Origin: Bacillota bacterium | Lineage (GTDB): Bacteria; Bacillota; Clostridia; Lachnospirales; Lachnospiraceae | Direction of reading: 5' to 3' | Length of the DNA stretch: 9,105 nucleotides | Assembly: GCA_023458855.1 (NCBI GenBank) | Contig: JAEWWQ010000121.1 | Location: 1 to 9,105 of the forward strand | Shown here: piece after piece, positions 1-6,304 of the stretch | How the letters are laid out: every line of letters starts with the position of its first letter | How positions within the stretch are numbered: the stretch's first letter is position 1 | The notes under the pieces: generated by a model | Told to the model about the DNA's origin: nothing | Databases searched by the model: none | The model's input: only the letters and a program-made list of their open reading frames with translations | Program-made: the position numbers and the translations under genes

Positions 1-1
1 G

Positions 2-1483
2 GCAAAAGTAATTATGATTCAGGGAACAATGTCAAATGCGGGAAAGACTTTTTTATGTGCAGGATTATGCAGAATCTTTAAGCAGGATGGATTTTCTGTA
101 GCACCTTTCAAATCACAAAACATGGCACTGAATTCCTTTGTAACAGCGGATGGTCTTGAAATGGGACGTGCACAGGTGATGCAGGCTGAGGCAGCCGGGA
201 TAGAACCAGAGGTAAGTATGAATCCGATTCTGTTAAAACCAACGACAGATATGGGATCTCAGGTAATTGTGAACGGAGAAATACTTGGCAATATGCAGGC
301 AAGAGACTATTTTGCTTACAAGAAACAATTGATACCCGTAATAAAGAATGCATATAAAAAGTTGTCAGATAAATATGACATCATTGTCATTGAAGGGGCT
401 GGCAGTCCTGCTGAGATCAATCTCAAACAGGATGATATTGTTAATATGGGGATGGCAAAAATGGCGGACGCACCAGTTCTTCTGGTAGGAGATATTGACA
501 GAGGCGGGGTATTTGCACAGCTTTATGGAACGGTAGCGCTATTAGAGGAAGAAGAAAGGGAGAGAATCAAAGGATTGGTAATCAATAAATTCCGTGGTGA
601 TGTCTCTATCTTAGAACCCGGACTTAGAATGATGGAAGAAAAATGCGGAATTCCTGTGGCAGGGGTAATTCCCTATCAGAAAATCGATCTGGATGACGAA
701 GACAGTCTGTCGGAACGCCTTTTGCAGCGAGAAATTGGTCTAATGGATATAGCAGTTATCTGTTTTCCAAGAATTGCTAATTTTACTGATTTTAACGCAT
801 TATCCATGTTAGAAGGGATGACAGTACGCTATGTGGAGAAGATAAATGACCTGGGCAATCCGGATATGATTATATTACCGGGAAGTAAAAATACCATCCA
901 GGATCTTTTGTGGATGAGGCAAAACGGTCTGGAAGCAGCCATTCAGAAACAAGCAGCCTCAGGTACACTTATATTTGGAATTTGTGGTGGATATCAGATG
1001 CTGGGACAGAACTTGTGTGATGAGGATGGAATAGAAGGTATAAGAATGGCTGGTGGAATAGGACTATTGCAGACAAAAACAAGGATACAGTCCGAAAAGA
1101 TCAGAACCAGAATCTCGGGAGTCCTTCCAGATATTAAGGGAGTCTATGATAAATTATCGGACGCTGCTTATGAGGGATATGAGATTCATATGGGAATTAC
1201 GACAAAGAACGGCGAGGCAGAACATTTGCTTTTTTCCTATTGCGATAACGTGTTTGGTACTTATATACATGGTATTTTTGACAGCAGGGATATCCGTCAG
1301 GCTATTTATGATATCATTGCCGGTAGAAAAGGAATTGCAGGAATCGATAAGCCGTTCATTTCCATGAAAGAATATAAAGAGAAGCAATATGACTTATTAG
1401 CAGATAATCTGCGCCGGCATCTGGATATGGAAAAAATCTATTCCATTATGGAAATGAAAGGGAGTGCGGGAAATGAAAAATAG
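2..1483 (+). CDS. cobQ: Cobyric acid synthase (adenosylcobyric acid a,c-diamide amidotransferase), missing only its start codon
   Basis: CobQ/CbiP uses glutamine and ATP to amidate four side-chain carboxylates (b, d, e, g) of adenosylcobyrinic acid a,c-diamide in cytoplasmic cobalamin synthesis. The N-terminal BioD-like ATP domain shows GTMSNAGKT. The C-terminal class I glutamine amidotransferase domain has the nucleophile Cys in GICGGYQMLG (tgt at 983-985) and a His in GTYIHGIFDS (cat at 1268-1270). The first ATG in the window is at 14, but codons 2-13 read A-K-V-I in frame, and position 1 is a G. CobQ proteins commonly begin MAKxIMxQGT, so I infer that the true ATG starts two bases left of the window; the protein would then be 494 residues, normal for the family. 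The frame is intact to the TAG at 1481-1483 and overlaps cbiC by 11 bases, indicating one operon. No B12 riboswitch is visible because the operon start is outside. Confidence 0.95.
   Translation, partial: AKVIMIQGTMSNAGKTFLCAGLCRIFKQDGFSVAPFKSQNMALNSFVTADGLEMGRAQVMQAEAAGIEPEVSMNPILLKPTTDMGSQVIVNGEILGNMQARDYFAYKKQLIPVIKNAYKKLSDKYDIIVIEGAGSPAEINLKQDDIVNMGMAKMADAPVLLVGDIDRGGVFAQLYGTVALLEEEERERIKGLVINKFRGDVSILEPGLRMMEEKCGIPVAGVIPYQKIDLDDEDSLSERLLQREIGLMDIAVICFPRIANFTDFNALSMLEGMTVRYVEKINDLGNPDMIILPGSKNTIQDLLWMRQNGLEAAIQKQAASGTLIFGICGGYQMLGQNLCDEDGIEGIRMAGGIGLLQTKTRIQSEKIRTRISGVLPDIKGVYDKLSDAAYEGYEIHMGITTKNGEAEHLLFSYCDNVFGTYIHGIFDSRDIRQAIYDIIAGRKGIAGIDKPFISMKEYKEKQYDLLADNLRRHLDMEKIYSIMEMKGSAGNEK
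1457..1464 (+). promoter_or_regulatory. Ribosome binding site of cbiC, deciding its start
   Basis: AAAGGGAG lies 8 bases before the ATG at 1473. A GTG at 1464 is also in frame, but it overlaps this purine tract and would leave no spacing, so 1473 is the better start. The site lies inside the end of cobQ. Confidence 0.6.
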
Positions 1484-2120
1484 GGAAATTATTCTGGAGC
1501 AGGTACTTCCTTCTGAGATAGAGAAAAGAAGCTTTGCAATTATTTCAGAAGAATTATCGAGACATACCTTTATGAAGGAGCAGGAGCCAATTATAAAAAG
1601 AGTGATCCATACAACAGCAGATTTTGAATATGCGGATTCGATGTATTTTTCAGAGCATGCAGTGGAAAAAGCGTTAGCTGCATTACAAAAAGGTGCCTGT
1701 ATCGTGTCCGATACGACAATGGTACAAGCGGGGATTCATAAGAAGACACTGCATAAGCTTGGAGGAGAAGCAATCTGTTATATAGGAGAAGAGGATGTCG
1801 CTGCCGAGGCGGAAAAAAGAGGCGTTACCAGATCTGTCATCAGTATGGAAAAAGCGGCGAAACTGAATAGACCATTAATTTTTGCAGTTGGGAATGCACC
1901 TACCGCACTGATTCAATTATATAAAATGATCAGAGAAGGAAAGGTCCGGCCGGAGCTGATCATTGGAGTGCCGGTGGGATTTGTCAATGTGGTACAATCG
2001 AAAGAACTGATCATGCAGACGGATATTCCTGTAATCGTAGCAAGGGGCAGAAAAGGGGGCAGTAACGTTGCGGCGGCAATCTGCAATGCGCTACTATATA
2101 TGATTGATAACGATAGATAA
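1473..2120 (+). CDS. cbiC: Precorrin-8X methylmutase (cobalt-precorrin-8 methylmutase)
   Basis: This enzyme moves the methyl group from C-11 to C-12 of (cobalt-)precorrin-8, giving (hydrogeno/cobyr)inic acid, in the corrin ring part of B12 synthesis. The 215-residue protein has the family length. It carries the signature VIHTTADFEY with the catalytic His at residue 46, then GNAPTAL, GVPVGFVNVVQSKE and, near the end, GRKGGSNVAAAICNALLY. A GTG at 1464 in the same frame would add three residues, but the Shine-Dalgarno tract favours ATG 1473. The start overlaps the cobQ end by 11 bases, so the two are probably translationally coupled. The corrin genes in this operon are likely of the anaerobic Cbi type given the apparent host, but the protein alone does not separate CbiC from CobH. 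It is the last gene of the operon in this window, since the next gene is convergent. Confidence 0.95.
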   Translation: MKNREIILEQVLPSEIEKRSFAIISEELSRHTFMKEQEPIIKRVIHTTADFEYADSMYFSEHAVEKALAALQKGACIVSDTTMVQAGIHKKTLHKLGGEAICYIGEEDVAAEAEKRGVTRSVISMEKAAKLNRPLIFAVGNAPTALIQLYKMIREGKVRPELIIGVPVGFVNVVQSKELIMQTDIPVIVARGRKGGSNVAAAICNALLYMIDNDR

Positions 2121-2138
2121 AAATAAGGATTTATCTAT
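2113..2138. terminator. AT-rich 9-bp inverted repeat between the convergent cbiC and maf genes
   Basis: ATAGATAAA (2113-2121) and TTTATCTAT (2130-2138) form a perfect 9-bp stem with an 8-base loop. The left arm covers the cbiC stop codon. No T-run follows on either strand and only one G-C pair is present, so it is at best a weak terminator or a 3'-end stabilising hairpin. Confidence 0.3.
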
Positions 2139-2143
2139 ATGCG

Positions 2144-2163
2144 AAAAAACAATTTCATTGTTT
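2144..2163 (-). terminator. Possible intrinsic terminator of maf
   Basis: On the minus strand AAACAAT and ATTGTTT form a 7-bp stem with a 3-base loop, and the right arm runs directly into further T residues (six Ts in a row). This has the hairpin-plus-T shape of a rho-independent terminator. It overlaps the maf stop codon. The stem has only one G-C pair, so it would be weak. Confidence 0.35.
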
Positions 2164-2736
2164 GAATAATGTTTTTAACTCCTGATAAACACGGGCAATC
2201 GGAAGGCCGACTACAGTATTATATTCACCGTCGATTTTGGAAATATAAGCAGCACATTTTCCCTGAATGGCATAAGCACCGGCTTTGTCCATAGGTTCCC
2301 CGGTCGCAATATAGGTATTGATCTCATCATCACTCATAGGATACATAGACACATGTGTGGCCTCGGAAAATGTGATGATTTTCGGCTCTGTATTCGTGAC
2401 AATAAAAGTAACACCGGTATAAACAGTATGGATCTTTCCCTGTAAATTTTTTAACATGGTAAAAGCATCTTTCGCGTCCTTTGGCTTTCCCATGATCTGA
2501 TCCTTCAGTGCGACAACCGTATCGGAACCTAAGATAATATCACCGGAATTACAGAACCTTTCTAAAGATGCAATTTCAGACGCTTTTTGAAAGGACAATT
2601 CTTCAACTACTTTACGGGGAAATGTACTCGAAATGATTTCTTCTCCTTTTGCGGGAATGATCTCAAAATCAAGTCCGATTTGTTTCAATAATTCTTTTCT
2701 TCTTGGTGATCCGGAAGCTAATATCAGTTTTTTCAT
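2155..2736 (-). CDS. maf: Maf family nucleoside triphosphate pyrophosphatase
   Basis: Maf proteins hydrolyse non-canonical or pyrimidine NTPs (dTTP/UTP and modified forms) to NMP and pyrophosphate, and have been linked to septum and cell-shape control. The 193-residue protein has the usual length. It opens with LILASGSPRRKELL, the substrate-binding Ser-x-Ser-Pro-Arg-Arg motif at residues 8-13. It has GSDTVV with the catalytic Asp at residue 72, GKPKD near 83-87, VYTGV, and DKAGAYAIQG toward the C-terminus. The DKAGAY motif and the overall pattern resemble the dTTP/UTP pyrophosphatase (YhdE/BsMaf) type, but specificity is inferred only. The minus-strand ribosome site AAAGAGG sits just before the ATG. 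It is a single-gene unit here, convergent with cbiC and divergent from the GH130 gene. Confidence 0.94.
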   Translation of the reverse strand: MKKLILASGSPRRKELLKQIGLDFEIIPAKGEEIISSTFPRKVVEELSFQKASEIASLERFCNSGDIILGSDTVVALKDQIMGKPKDAKDAFTMLKNLQGKIHTVYTGVTFIVTNTEPKIITFSEATHVSMYPMSDDEINTYIATGEPMDKAGAYAIQGKCAAYISKIDGEYNTVVGLPIARVYQELKTLFKQ

Positions 2737-2768
2737 GGGAAACCTCTTTCTACTTTAAAATATAAACT

Positions 2769-2797
2769 AGTATAAAACAAGAAAACAGAATAAGCAA
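2769..2797 (-). promoter_or_regulatory. Putative sigma-A promoter of maf
   Basis: On the minus strand TTGCTT (2792-2797) is followed after 17 bases by TATACT (2769-2774), matching the -35 at 3 of 6 and the -10 at 5 of 6 positions. The predicted start of transcription lies about 25 bases before the maf ATG. The DNA is AT-rich, so chance matches are possible. Confidence 0.4.
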
Positions 2798-2826
2798 TTG
2801 TAAAACAGCTAATAAATATGTATGAA
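2798..2826 (+). promoter_or_regulatory. Weak candidate promoter of the GH130 gene
   Basis: TTGTAA (2798-2803) and TATGAA (2821-2826) are 17 bases apart, each matching the sigma-A consensus at 4 of 6 positions. The -35 boxes of this site and the maf promoter lie next to each other, so a regulator binding around 2790-2805 could affect both divergent genes. This is a weak call. Confidence 0.25.
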
Positions 2827-2850
2827 ATACAGAACAAATGATAGAAATAC

Positions 2851-2857
2851 AGGGAGG
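2851..2857 (+). promoter_or_regulatory. Ribosome binding site of the GH130 gene, deciding its start
   Basis: AGGGAGG lies 6 bases before the ATG at 2864. The open frame extends back to an ATG at 2822, but no ribosome site precedes that codon and the 14 extra residues look like translated leader, so 2864 is chosen. Confidence 0.75.
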
Positions 2858-2863
2858 CCTCAA

Positions 2864-3868
2864 ATGAGTAAAATAATAGGAAAAAAATTAGAAAATATGC
2901 CGTGGCAGGAAAGGCCGGCAGGATATGAGAAACCAGTATGGAGATACAAAGAGAATCCCATAATAGGAAGAGATGCAATTCCAACTTCAAATAGTGTGTT
3001 CAACAGTGCGGTCGTACCATTTGAAGGAGGGTTCGCAGGGGTATTCCGCTGCGACAGCATGAGCATCAGCATGGATATTTTTGCAGGGTTTAGTCAGGAT
3101 GGGATTCATTGGGATATCAATCCTGCACCAATTGTATTTGAAGGTACGGAAAAAGAGATTTTAAAACGGGAGTACCGATATGATCCCCGCGTCTGCTTTA
3201 TAGAAGACAGATACTACATTACATGGTGCAATGGGTATCACGGACCAACGATAGGGATTGCGTATACGTATGATTTCAAAAAATTCGTACAATTGGAAAA
3301 TGCATTTCTCCCATATAACAGAAATGGTGTCTTATTTCCCAGAAAGATAAATGGAAAATATGCGATGTTAAGCAGACCAAGCGACACGGGACATACCCCA
3401 TTTGGTGATATTTTCTTTAGTCAGAGTCCGGATCTGGAATACTGGGGACATCATAGATATGTGATGGGAACTGTGCCGGGAGATTGTTCAGCATGGCAGT
3501 GCACCAAGATTGGACCAGGACCGACACCAATAGAAACAGATGAGGGATGGCTGGTGATTTATCATGGAGTACTGAATACCTGTAATGGATTTGTCTACAG
3601 AATGGGGTGCGCGCTTTTAGACACTGACAGACCATGGAAGGTAATCGCACGTTCGAAAAACTATATATTGGCTCCGCATGAGTATTATGAATGCGTGGGA
3701 GATGTGCCAAATGTAGTTTTCCCATGCGCTGTCCTGACAGATGCTCCGACCGGCAGAATTGCCATTTATTATGGGTGCGCGGATACTGTGACAGGACTTT
3801 CTTTTACAACTGCAGATACGCTGATTCAATATGTAAAAGACAATAATATAGAGGAAAAAAGATTGTAA
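2864..3868 (+). CDS. GH130 family beta-1,4-mannoside phosphorylase
   Basis: GH130 enzymes of this type cleave a beta-1,4-mannosyl link with inorganic phosphate to give alpha-mannose 1-phosphate, in the cytoplasm. The 334-residue protein has no signal peptide. It has the N-terminal PTSNSVFNSAVVPF and GVFRCD, then YDPRVCFIEDRYY with the presumed proton-donor Asp at residue 107. Further on are TWCNGYHGPTIG, GVLFPRKINGKYAMLSRPSD, SAWQCTKIGPGPTPIE, YHGV, GDVPNVVFPC and IAIYYGCADTVTG. From memory, this closely resembles subfamily GH130_2 (beta-1,4-mannooligosaccharide phosphorylases and the mannosyl-GlcNAc phosphorylases acting on N-glycan cores). Mannobiose-type and Man-GlcNAc-type substrates cannot be told apart by eye. 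There is no neighbouring transporter, epimerase or mannosidase in the window, so it seems to stand alone, and substrate must come from elsewhere. A ribosome site fixes the start at 2864. Confidence 0.9.
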   Translation: MSKIIGKKLENMPWQERPAGYEKPVWRYKENPIIGRDAIPTSNSVFNSAVVPFEGGFAGVFRCDSMSISMDIFAGFSQDGIHWDINPAPIVFEGTEKEILKREYRYDPRVCFIEDRYYITWCNGYHGPTIGIAYTYDFKKFVQLENAFLPYNRNGVLFPRKINGKYAMLSRPSDTGHTPFGDIFFSQSPDLEYWGHHRYVMGTVPGDCSAWQCTKIGPGPTPIETDEGWLVIYHGVLNTCNGFVYRMGCALLDTDRPWKVIARSKNYILAPHEYYECVGDVPNVVFPCAVLTDAPTGRIAIYYGCADTVTGLSFTTADTLIQYVKDNNIEEKRL

Positions 3869-3905
3869 ATTTTGTAAAAATTGGCTAGGAATTTTAAGAA
3901 AACCA

Positions 3906-3914
3906 TGTTATACT
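3906..3914 (+). promoter_or_regulatory. Extended -10 promoter of the decarboxylase operon
   Basis: TGTTATACT is an extended -10 (TGn followed by TATACT, 5 of 6 to consensus). No good -35 is found at 17 bases; TTGGCT at 3881-3886 is 22 bases away, too far. Extended -10 elements can work with a poor -35. Transcription would begin near 3920, giving a leader of about 78 bases before the ATG at 3999. Confidence 0.5.
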
Positions 3915-3926
3915 CTTTTAGGTACG

Positions 3927-3953
3927 CGAAAACTCGGCAAAACAAGGTTTTCG
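3927..3953 (+). other. Leader hairpin or GH130 terminator before the decarboxylase operon
   Basis: CGAAAAC (3927-3933) and GTTTTCG (3947-3953) form a perfect 7-bp stem with a 13-base loop. It begins a few bases after the inferred transcription start, so it may be a 5' stabilising stem-loop. The alternative is a terminator of the upstream GH130 gene, with the T-rich stretch at 3964-3976 following after a gap of about ten bases. That gap is long for an intrinsic terminator. Confidence 0.35.
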
Positions 3954-3998
3954 TAGAATATGTTATTTTTTATTTTAATATAAAATGGAGGGCTAAAA

Positions 3999-5435
3999 AT
4001 GAGTACTACTTCAACAAGCTTGGCGAGTCAAAGAATAGCATCTTTGCTCGATGAAAACAGTTTCGTTGAGATCGGAGCACTTGTAACTGCAAGAGCAACA
4101 GATTTTAATATGAAACAAAATGAAACTCCAGCTGATGGTGTCGTTACCGGATACGGAGTGATTGACGGCAATCTCGTTTATGTTTATAGCCAGGACGTTA
4201 GCGTTTTAAATGGTTCTGTTGGCGAAATGCATGCGAAGAAAATTGCGAACCTCTATGATTTGGCACTTAAGACTGGTGCACCAGTAATTGGTCTTATTGA
4301 TTCTGCCGGACTTAGATTACAAGAAGCAGCAGATGCATTAAACGGTTTTGGGGAAATCTATCTGAAACAGACTATGGCATCCGGTGTGATTCCACAGATT
4401 ACAGCTATTTTCGGAACATGTGGCGGTGGACTTGCTATCATTCCTACATTAACAGATTTTACGTTTATGGAAAGCAGCAAAGCAAAATTATTTGTAAATG
4501 CCCCAAATGCATTAGACGGAAATGAAATCTCAAAATGCGATACATCTTCTGCCGTATTCCAAAGTGAGGAAAGCGGTATTGCAGACGTAGTTGCTGATGA
4601 AGCAACTATTATGACCCAGATCAGACAATTAGTCGGTCTGCTTCCTTCTAACAATGAGGATGATGCATCATTTGAAGAATGTACGGATGATCTTAACAGA
4701 GCAAGTGCTGAACTTGTTAACTGCGTGGGAGATACCTCAATTGCACTTTCAACGATTTCAGATGACAGCGTATTCTTTGAAGTAAAAGAAAATTATGCAA
4801 AAGATATGGTGACAGGATTTATTAAATTAAATGGTGTTACTGTGGGAGCTGTTGCCAACCGCACGGAAGTATACAGTGCAGAAGGTGAAGTGACAGATAA
4901 ATTCGACGCAGTTTTATCAGTAAACGGATGTAAAAAAGCAGCAGATTTCATTACTTTCTGTGATGCATTCGAGATTCCTGTACTGTCATTAACAAATGTA
5001 AAAGGATTTGAAGCAACAAAATGTTCCGAAAAAGGAATCGCTGAGGCAGTGGCAAAACTTACATATGCTTTTGCTAATGCTACAGTACCAAAAGTAAATG
5101 TTATTATCGGTAAAGCTTATGGAAGTGCTTACGTTGCCATGAATTCAAAGGCAATCGGAGCAGACATTACCATGGCATGGCCAACAGCAGAAATTGGCTC
5201 TATGGATGCACATCTTGCAGCCAAGATCATGTATGCCGGACAAGGTTCTGATGTGATTGATGAAAAGGCAGCTGAATATGCAACTCTTCAAACAAGTGTT
5301 GCAGGTGCGGCTAAGAGAGGATATGTAGATCAGATAATTGAAGCAGCAGATACAAGAAAATATGTTATCGGTGCTTTTGAAATGTTGTTCACAAAGAGGG
5401 AAGATCGTCCAAGCAAAAAACATGGCACGGTTTAG
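3999..5435 (+). CDS. 12S/MmdA-like biotin-dependent acyl-CoA carboxyltransferase subunit
   Basis: This is a carboxyltransferase of the crotonase-fold family that includes MmdA, PccB and transcarboxylase 12S; it would move a carboxyl group between an acyl-CoA and carrier-bound biotin in the cytoplasm. The two halves are visible. The N-half has IDSAGLRLQEAADALNGFGEI and the first oxyanion turn GTCGGG (residues 139-144) followed by PTLTDFTFM. The C-half has CDAFEIPVLSL, the second oxyanion turn KAYGSAY (372-378) and AWPTAEIGSMDAH. At 478 residues it is shorter than typical MmdA or 12S, about 510-525. The usual PGFxPGxxQExxG segment is replaced by KGFEATKCSEKG (335-346), so the substrate may not be methylmalonyl-CoA. 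GGAGGG at 3987-3992 precedes the ATG by 6 bases. It is first in the operon with the pump, biotin carrier and keto-acid carboxyltransferase. Family assignment is firm, substrate is not. Confidence 0.85.
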   Translation: MSTTSTSLASQRIASLLDENSFVEIGALVTARATDFNMKQNETPADGVVTGYGVIDGNLVYVYSQDVSVLNGSVGEMHAKKIANLYDLALKTGAPVIGLIDSAGLRLQEAADALNGFGEIYLKQTMASGVIPQITAIFGTCGGGLAIIPTLTDFTFMESSKAKLFVNAPNALDGNEISKCDTSSAVFQSEESGIADVVADEATIMTQIRQLVGLLPSNNEDDASFEECTDDLNRASAELVNCVGDTSIALSTISDDSVFFEVKENYAKDMVTGFIKLNGVTVGAVANRTEVYSAEGEVTDKFDAVLSVNGCKKAADFITFCDAFEIPVLSLTNVKGFEATKCSEKGIAEAVAKLTYAFANATVPKVNVIIGKAYGSAYVAMNSKAIGADITMAWPTAEIGSMDAHLAAKIMYAGQGSDVIDEKAAEYATLQTSVAGAAKRGYVDQIIEAADTRKYVIGAFEMLFTKREDRPSKKHGTV

Positions 5436-5441
5436 AAAGGG
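5436..5441 (+). promoter_or_regulatory. Ribosome binding site of the OadG-like gene, deciding its start
   Basis: AAAGGG directly follows the stop codon of the carboxyltransferase gene and sits 11 bases before the ATG at 5453. The in-frame GTG at 5441 overlaps this tract and would put polar residues before a clean lipoprotein signal, so 5453 is preferred. Confidence 0.55.
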
Positions 5442-5452
5442 TGATTTATAAT

Positions 5453-6244
5453 ATGAAAAAATTTTTAACAGTTTTATGTATGATTACCTGTATCTTTGGA
5501 TTGACAGCATGCGGAACTAAAAAAGAAGTGATGAGTTACGAGCAGGCTTCTGTAGAATCTACCTGTCAGATGTTATATCAAAATGTATGTATGGAAAATG
5601 CTGCGGATGTTGCTAAACAACTGGATGCAATGGACGAGGATGAACTTGCAAGTGTAGAGTCCTTATTCAAGCAGTATAATATTAAAATCAAAGGTGATGT
5701 TTTAGCAGCAGCATTGAATGCTTATGTTTCCGCCACAGAAGAATCAGGAACTTTATCAGATATTCAGGGTTATACCTATGAAGCTGATGCAGATTCACTG
5801 GATGTTAAGATGCTGGTAAAAGGCGAAAAACGTAATGCAGAAGTTCAGGTTACATTTGATGAAAAAATGAATATTACAAATGTTGTTATTAATCCCCAGT
5901 ATTCATTTGCAGAGAAAATGGAAAAAGCTGCATTAAATACTTTAATGGGCATGGGAACGGTATTTGCAGTATTGATATTAATCAGTCTGATTATTTCCAG
6001 CTTTACACTTATCCCGAAGATTACAGACGCATTTTCCAAGAAAGATAACAAGGAAGATGTTAAAACAGCTGCAGTTGACAATACAATTGCACAGATTATT
6101 GAAAATGAAGAATTGGCTGAGGATTCTGAACTGGTAGCCGTTATTGCAGCTGCAATTGCAGCAAGCGAAGGGGCTGATTCTACGGATGGTTTTGTTGTTC
6201 GTTCAATTAGAAAATCTAACACCAGAAAATGGCAGAATGCATAG
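5453..6244 (+). CDS. OadG-like sodium pump decarboxylase subunit, predicted lipoprotein with an extra outer domain
   Basis: OadG/MmdD-type subunits are small membrane proteins that hold the carboxyltransferase to the OadB pump and stabilise the complex. This 263-residue protein starts MKKFLTVLCMITC and has the lipobox LTAC-G, with the lipidated Cys at residue 20. Residues about 21-160 form a soluble domain with no recognised catalytic motif, faintly like DUF3887. A membrane helix follows at about 164-187 (GMGTVFAVLILISLI), matching the OadG helix. The charged C-terminal tail ends with SELVAVIAAAIAAS and GFVVRSIRK, a pattern common in OadG proteins. Predicted topology: lipid anchor and domain outside, one helix, tail inside to meet the carboxyltransferase. 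Classical OadG is only about 80-100 residues, so the outer domain is an addition. It lies 17 bases after the carboxyltransferase gene. OadG membership is well supported; the role of the outer domain is unknown. Confidence 0.82.
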   Translation: MKKFLTVLCMITCIFGLTACGTKKEVMSYEQASVESTCQMLYQNVCMENAADVAKQLDAMDEDELASVESLFKQYNIKIKGDVLAAALNAYVSATEESGTLSDIQGYTYEADADSLDVKMLVKGEKRNAEVQVTFDEKMNITNVVINPQYSFAEKMEKAALNTLMGMGTVFAVLILISLIISSFTLIPKITDAFSKKDNKEDVKTAAVDNTIAQIIENEELAEDSELVAVIAAAIAASEGADSTDGFVVRSIRKSNTRKWQNA

Positions 6245-6252
6245 AATAGTAG

Positions 6253-6280
6253 ATTAAATACCTAATTATGTATATTTAAT
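6253..6280 (+). repeat. All-AT inverted repeat between the OadG-like and biotin carrier genes
   Basis: ATTAAATA (6253-6260) and TATTTAAT (6273-6280) are perfect 8-bp arms around a 12-base loop. Every pair is A-T, so it is a weak hairpin. It may help RNA processing or separate translation of the lipoprotein and the carrier, or may be chance in AT-rich DNA. Confidence 0.25.
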
Positions 6281-6304
6281 AAATGATTCATAGGAGGATT
6301 CAAA

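Noticed and set aside
1146..1387. Small overlapping frames on both strands inside the amidotransferase half of cobQ
   Set aside because: The in-frame cobQ protein is continuous and conserved here, so these are shadows, not a frameshift or a nested gene.
2121..2154. Cobalamin riboswitch or attachment site near the cob operon
   Set aside because: The space is too short and lies downstream of the operon; no B12-box-like sequence was seen, and no direct repeats or integrase gene suggest an attachment site.
2733..2990. Minus-strand hydrophobic open frame that overlaps the maf start as ATGA, suggesting translational coupling
   Set aside because: Its start lies inside the conserved beginning of the GH130 gene, the maf gene has its own ribosome site and promoter, and the hydrophobicity is explained by AT-rich reverse-complement DNA.
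3417..3829. Two minus-strand frames of 102 and 70 codons opposite the GH130 gene
   Set aside because: Antisense to conserved GH130 motifs, with no start signals or similarity.
5845..6222. Minus-strand open frame of 125 codons opposite the OadG-like gene
   Set aside because: Antisense shadow of the conserved helix and tail of OadG; no ribosome site or family motif.
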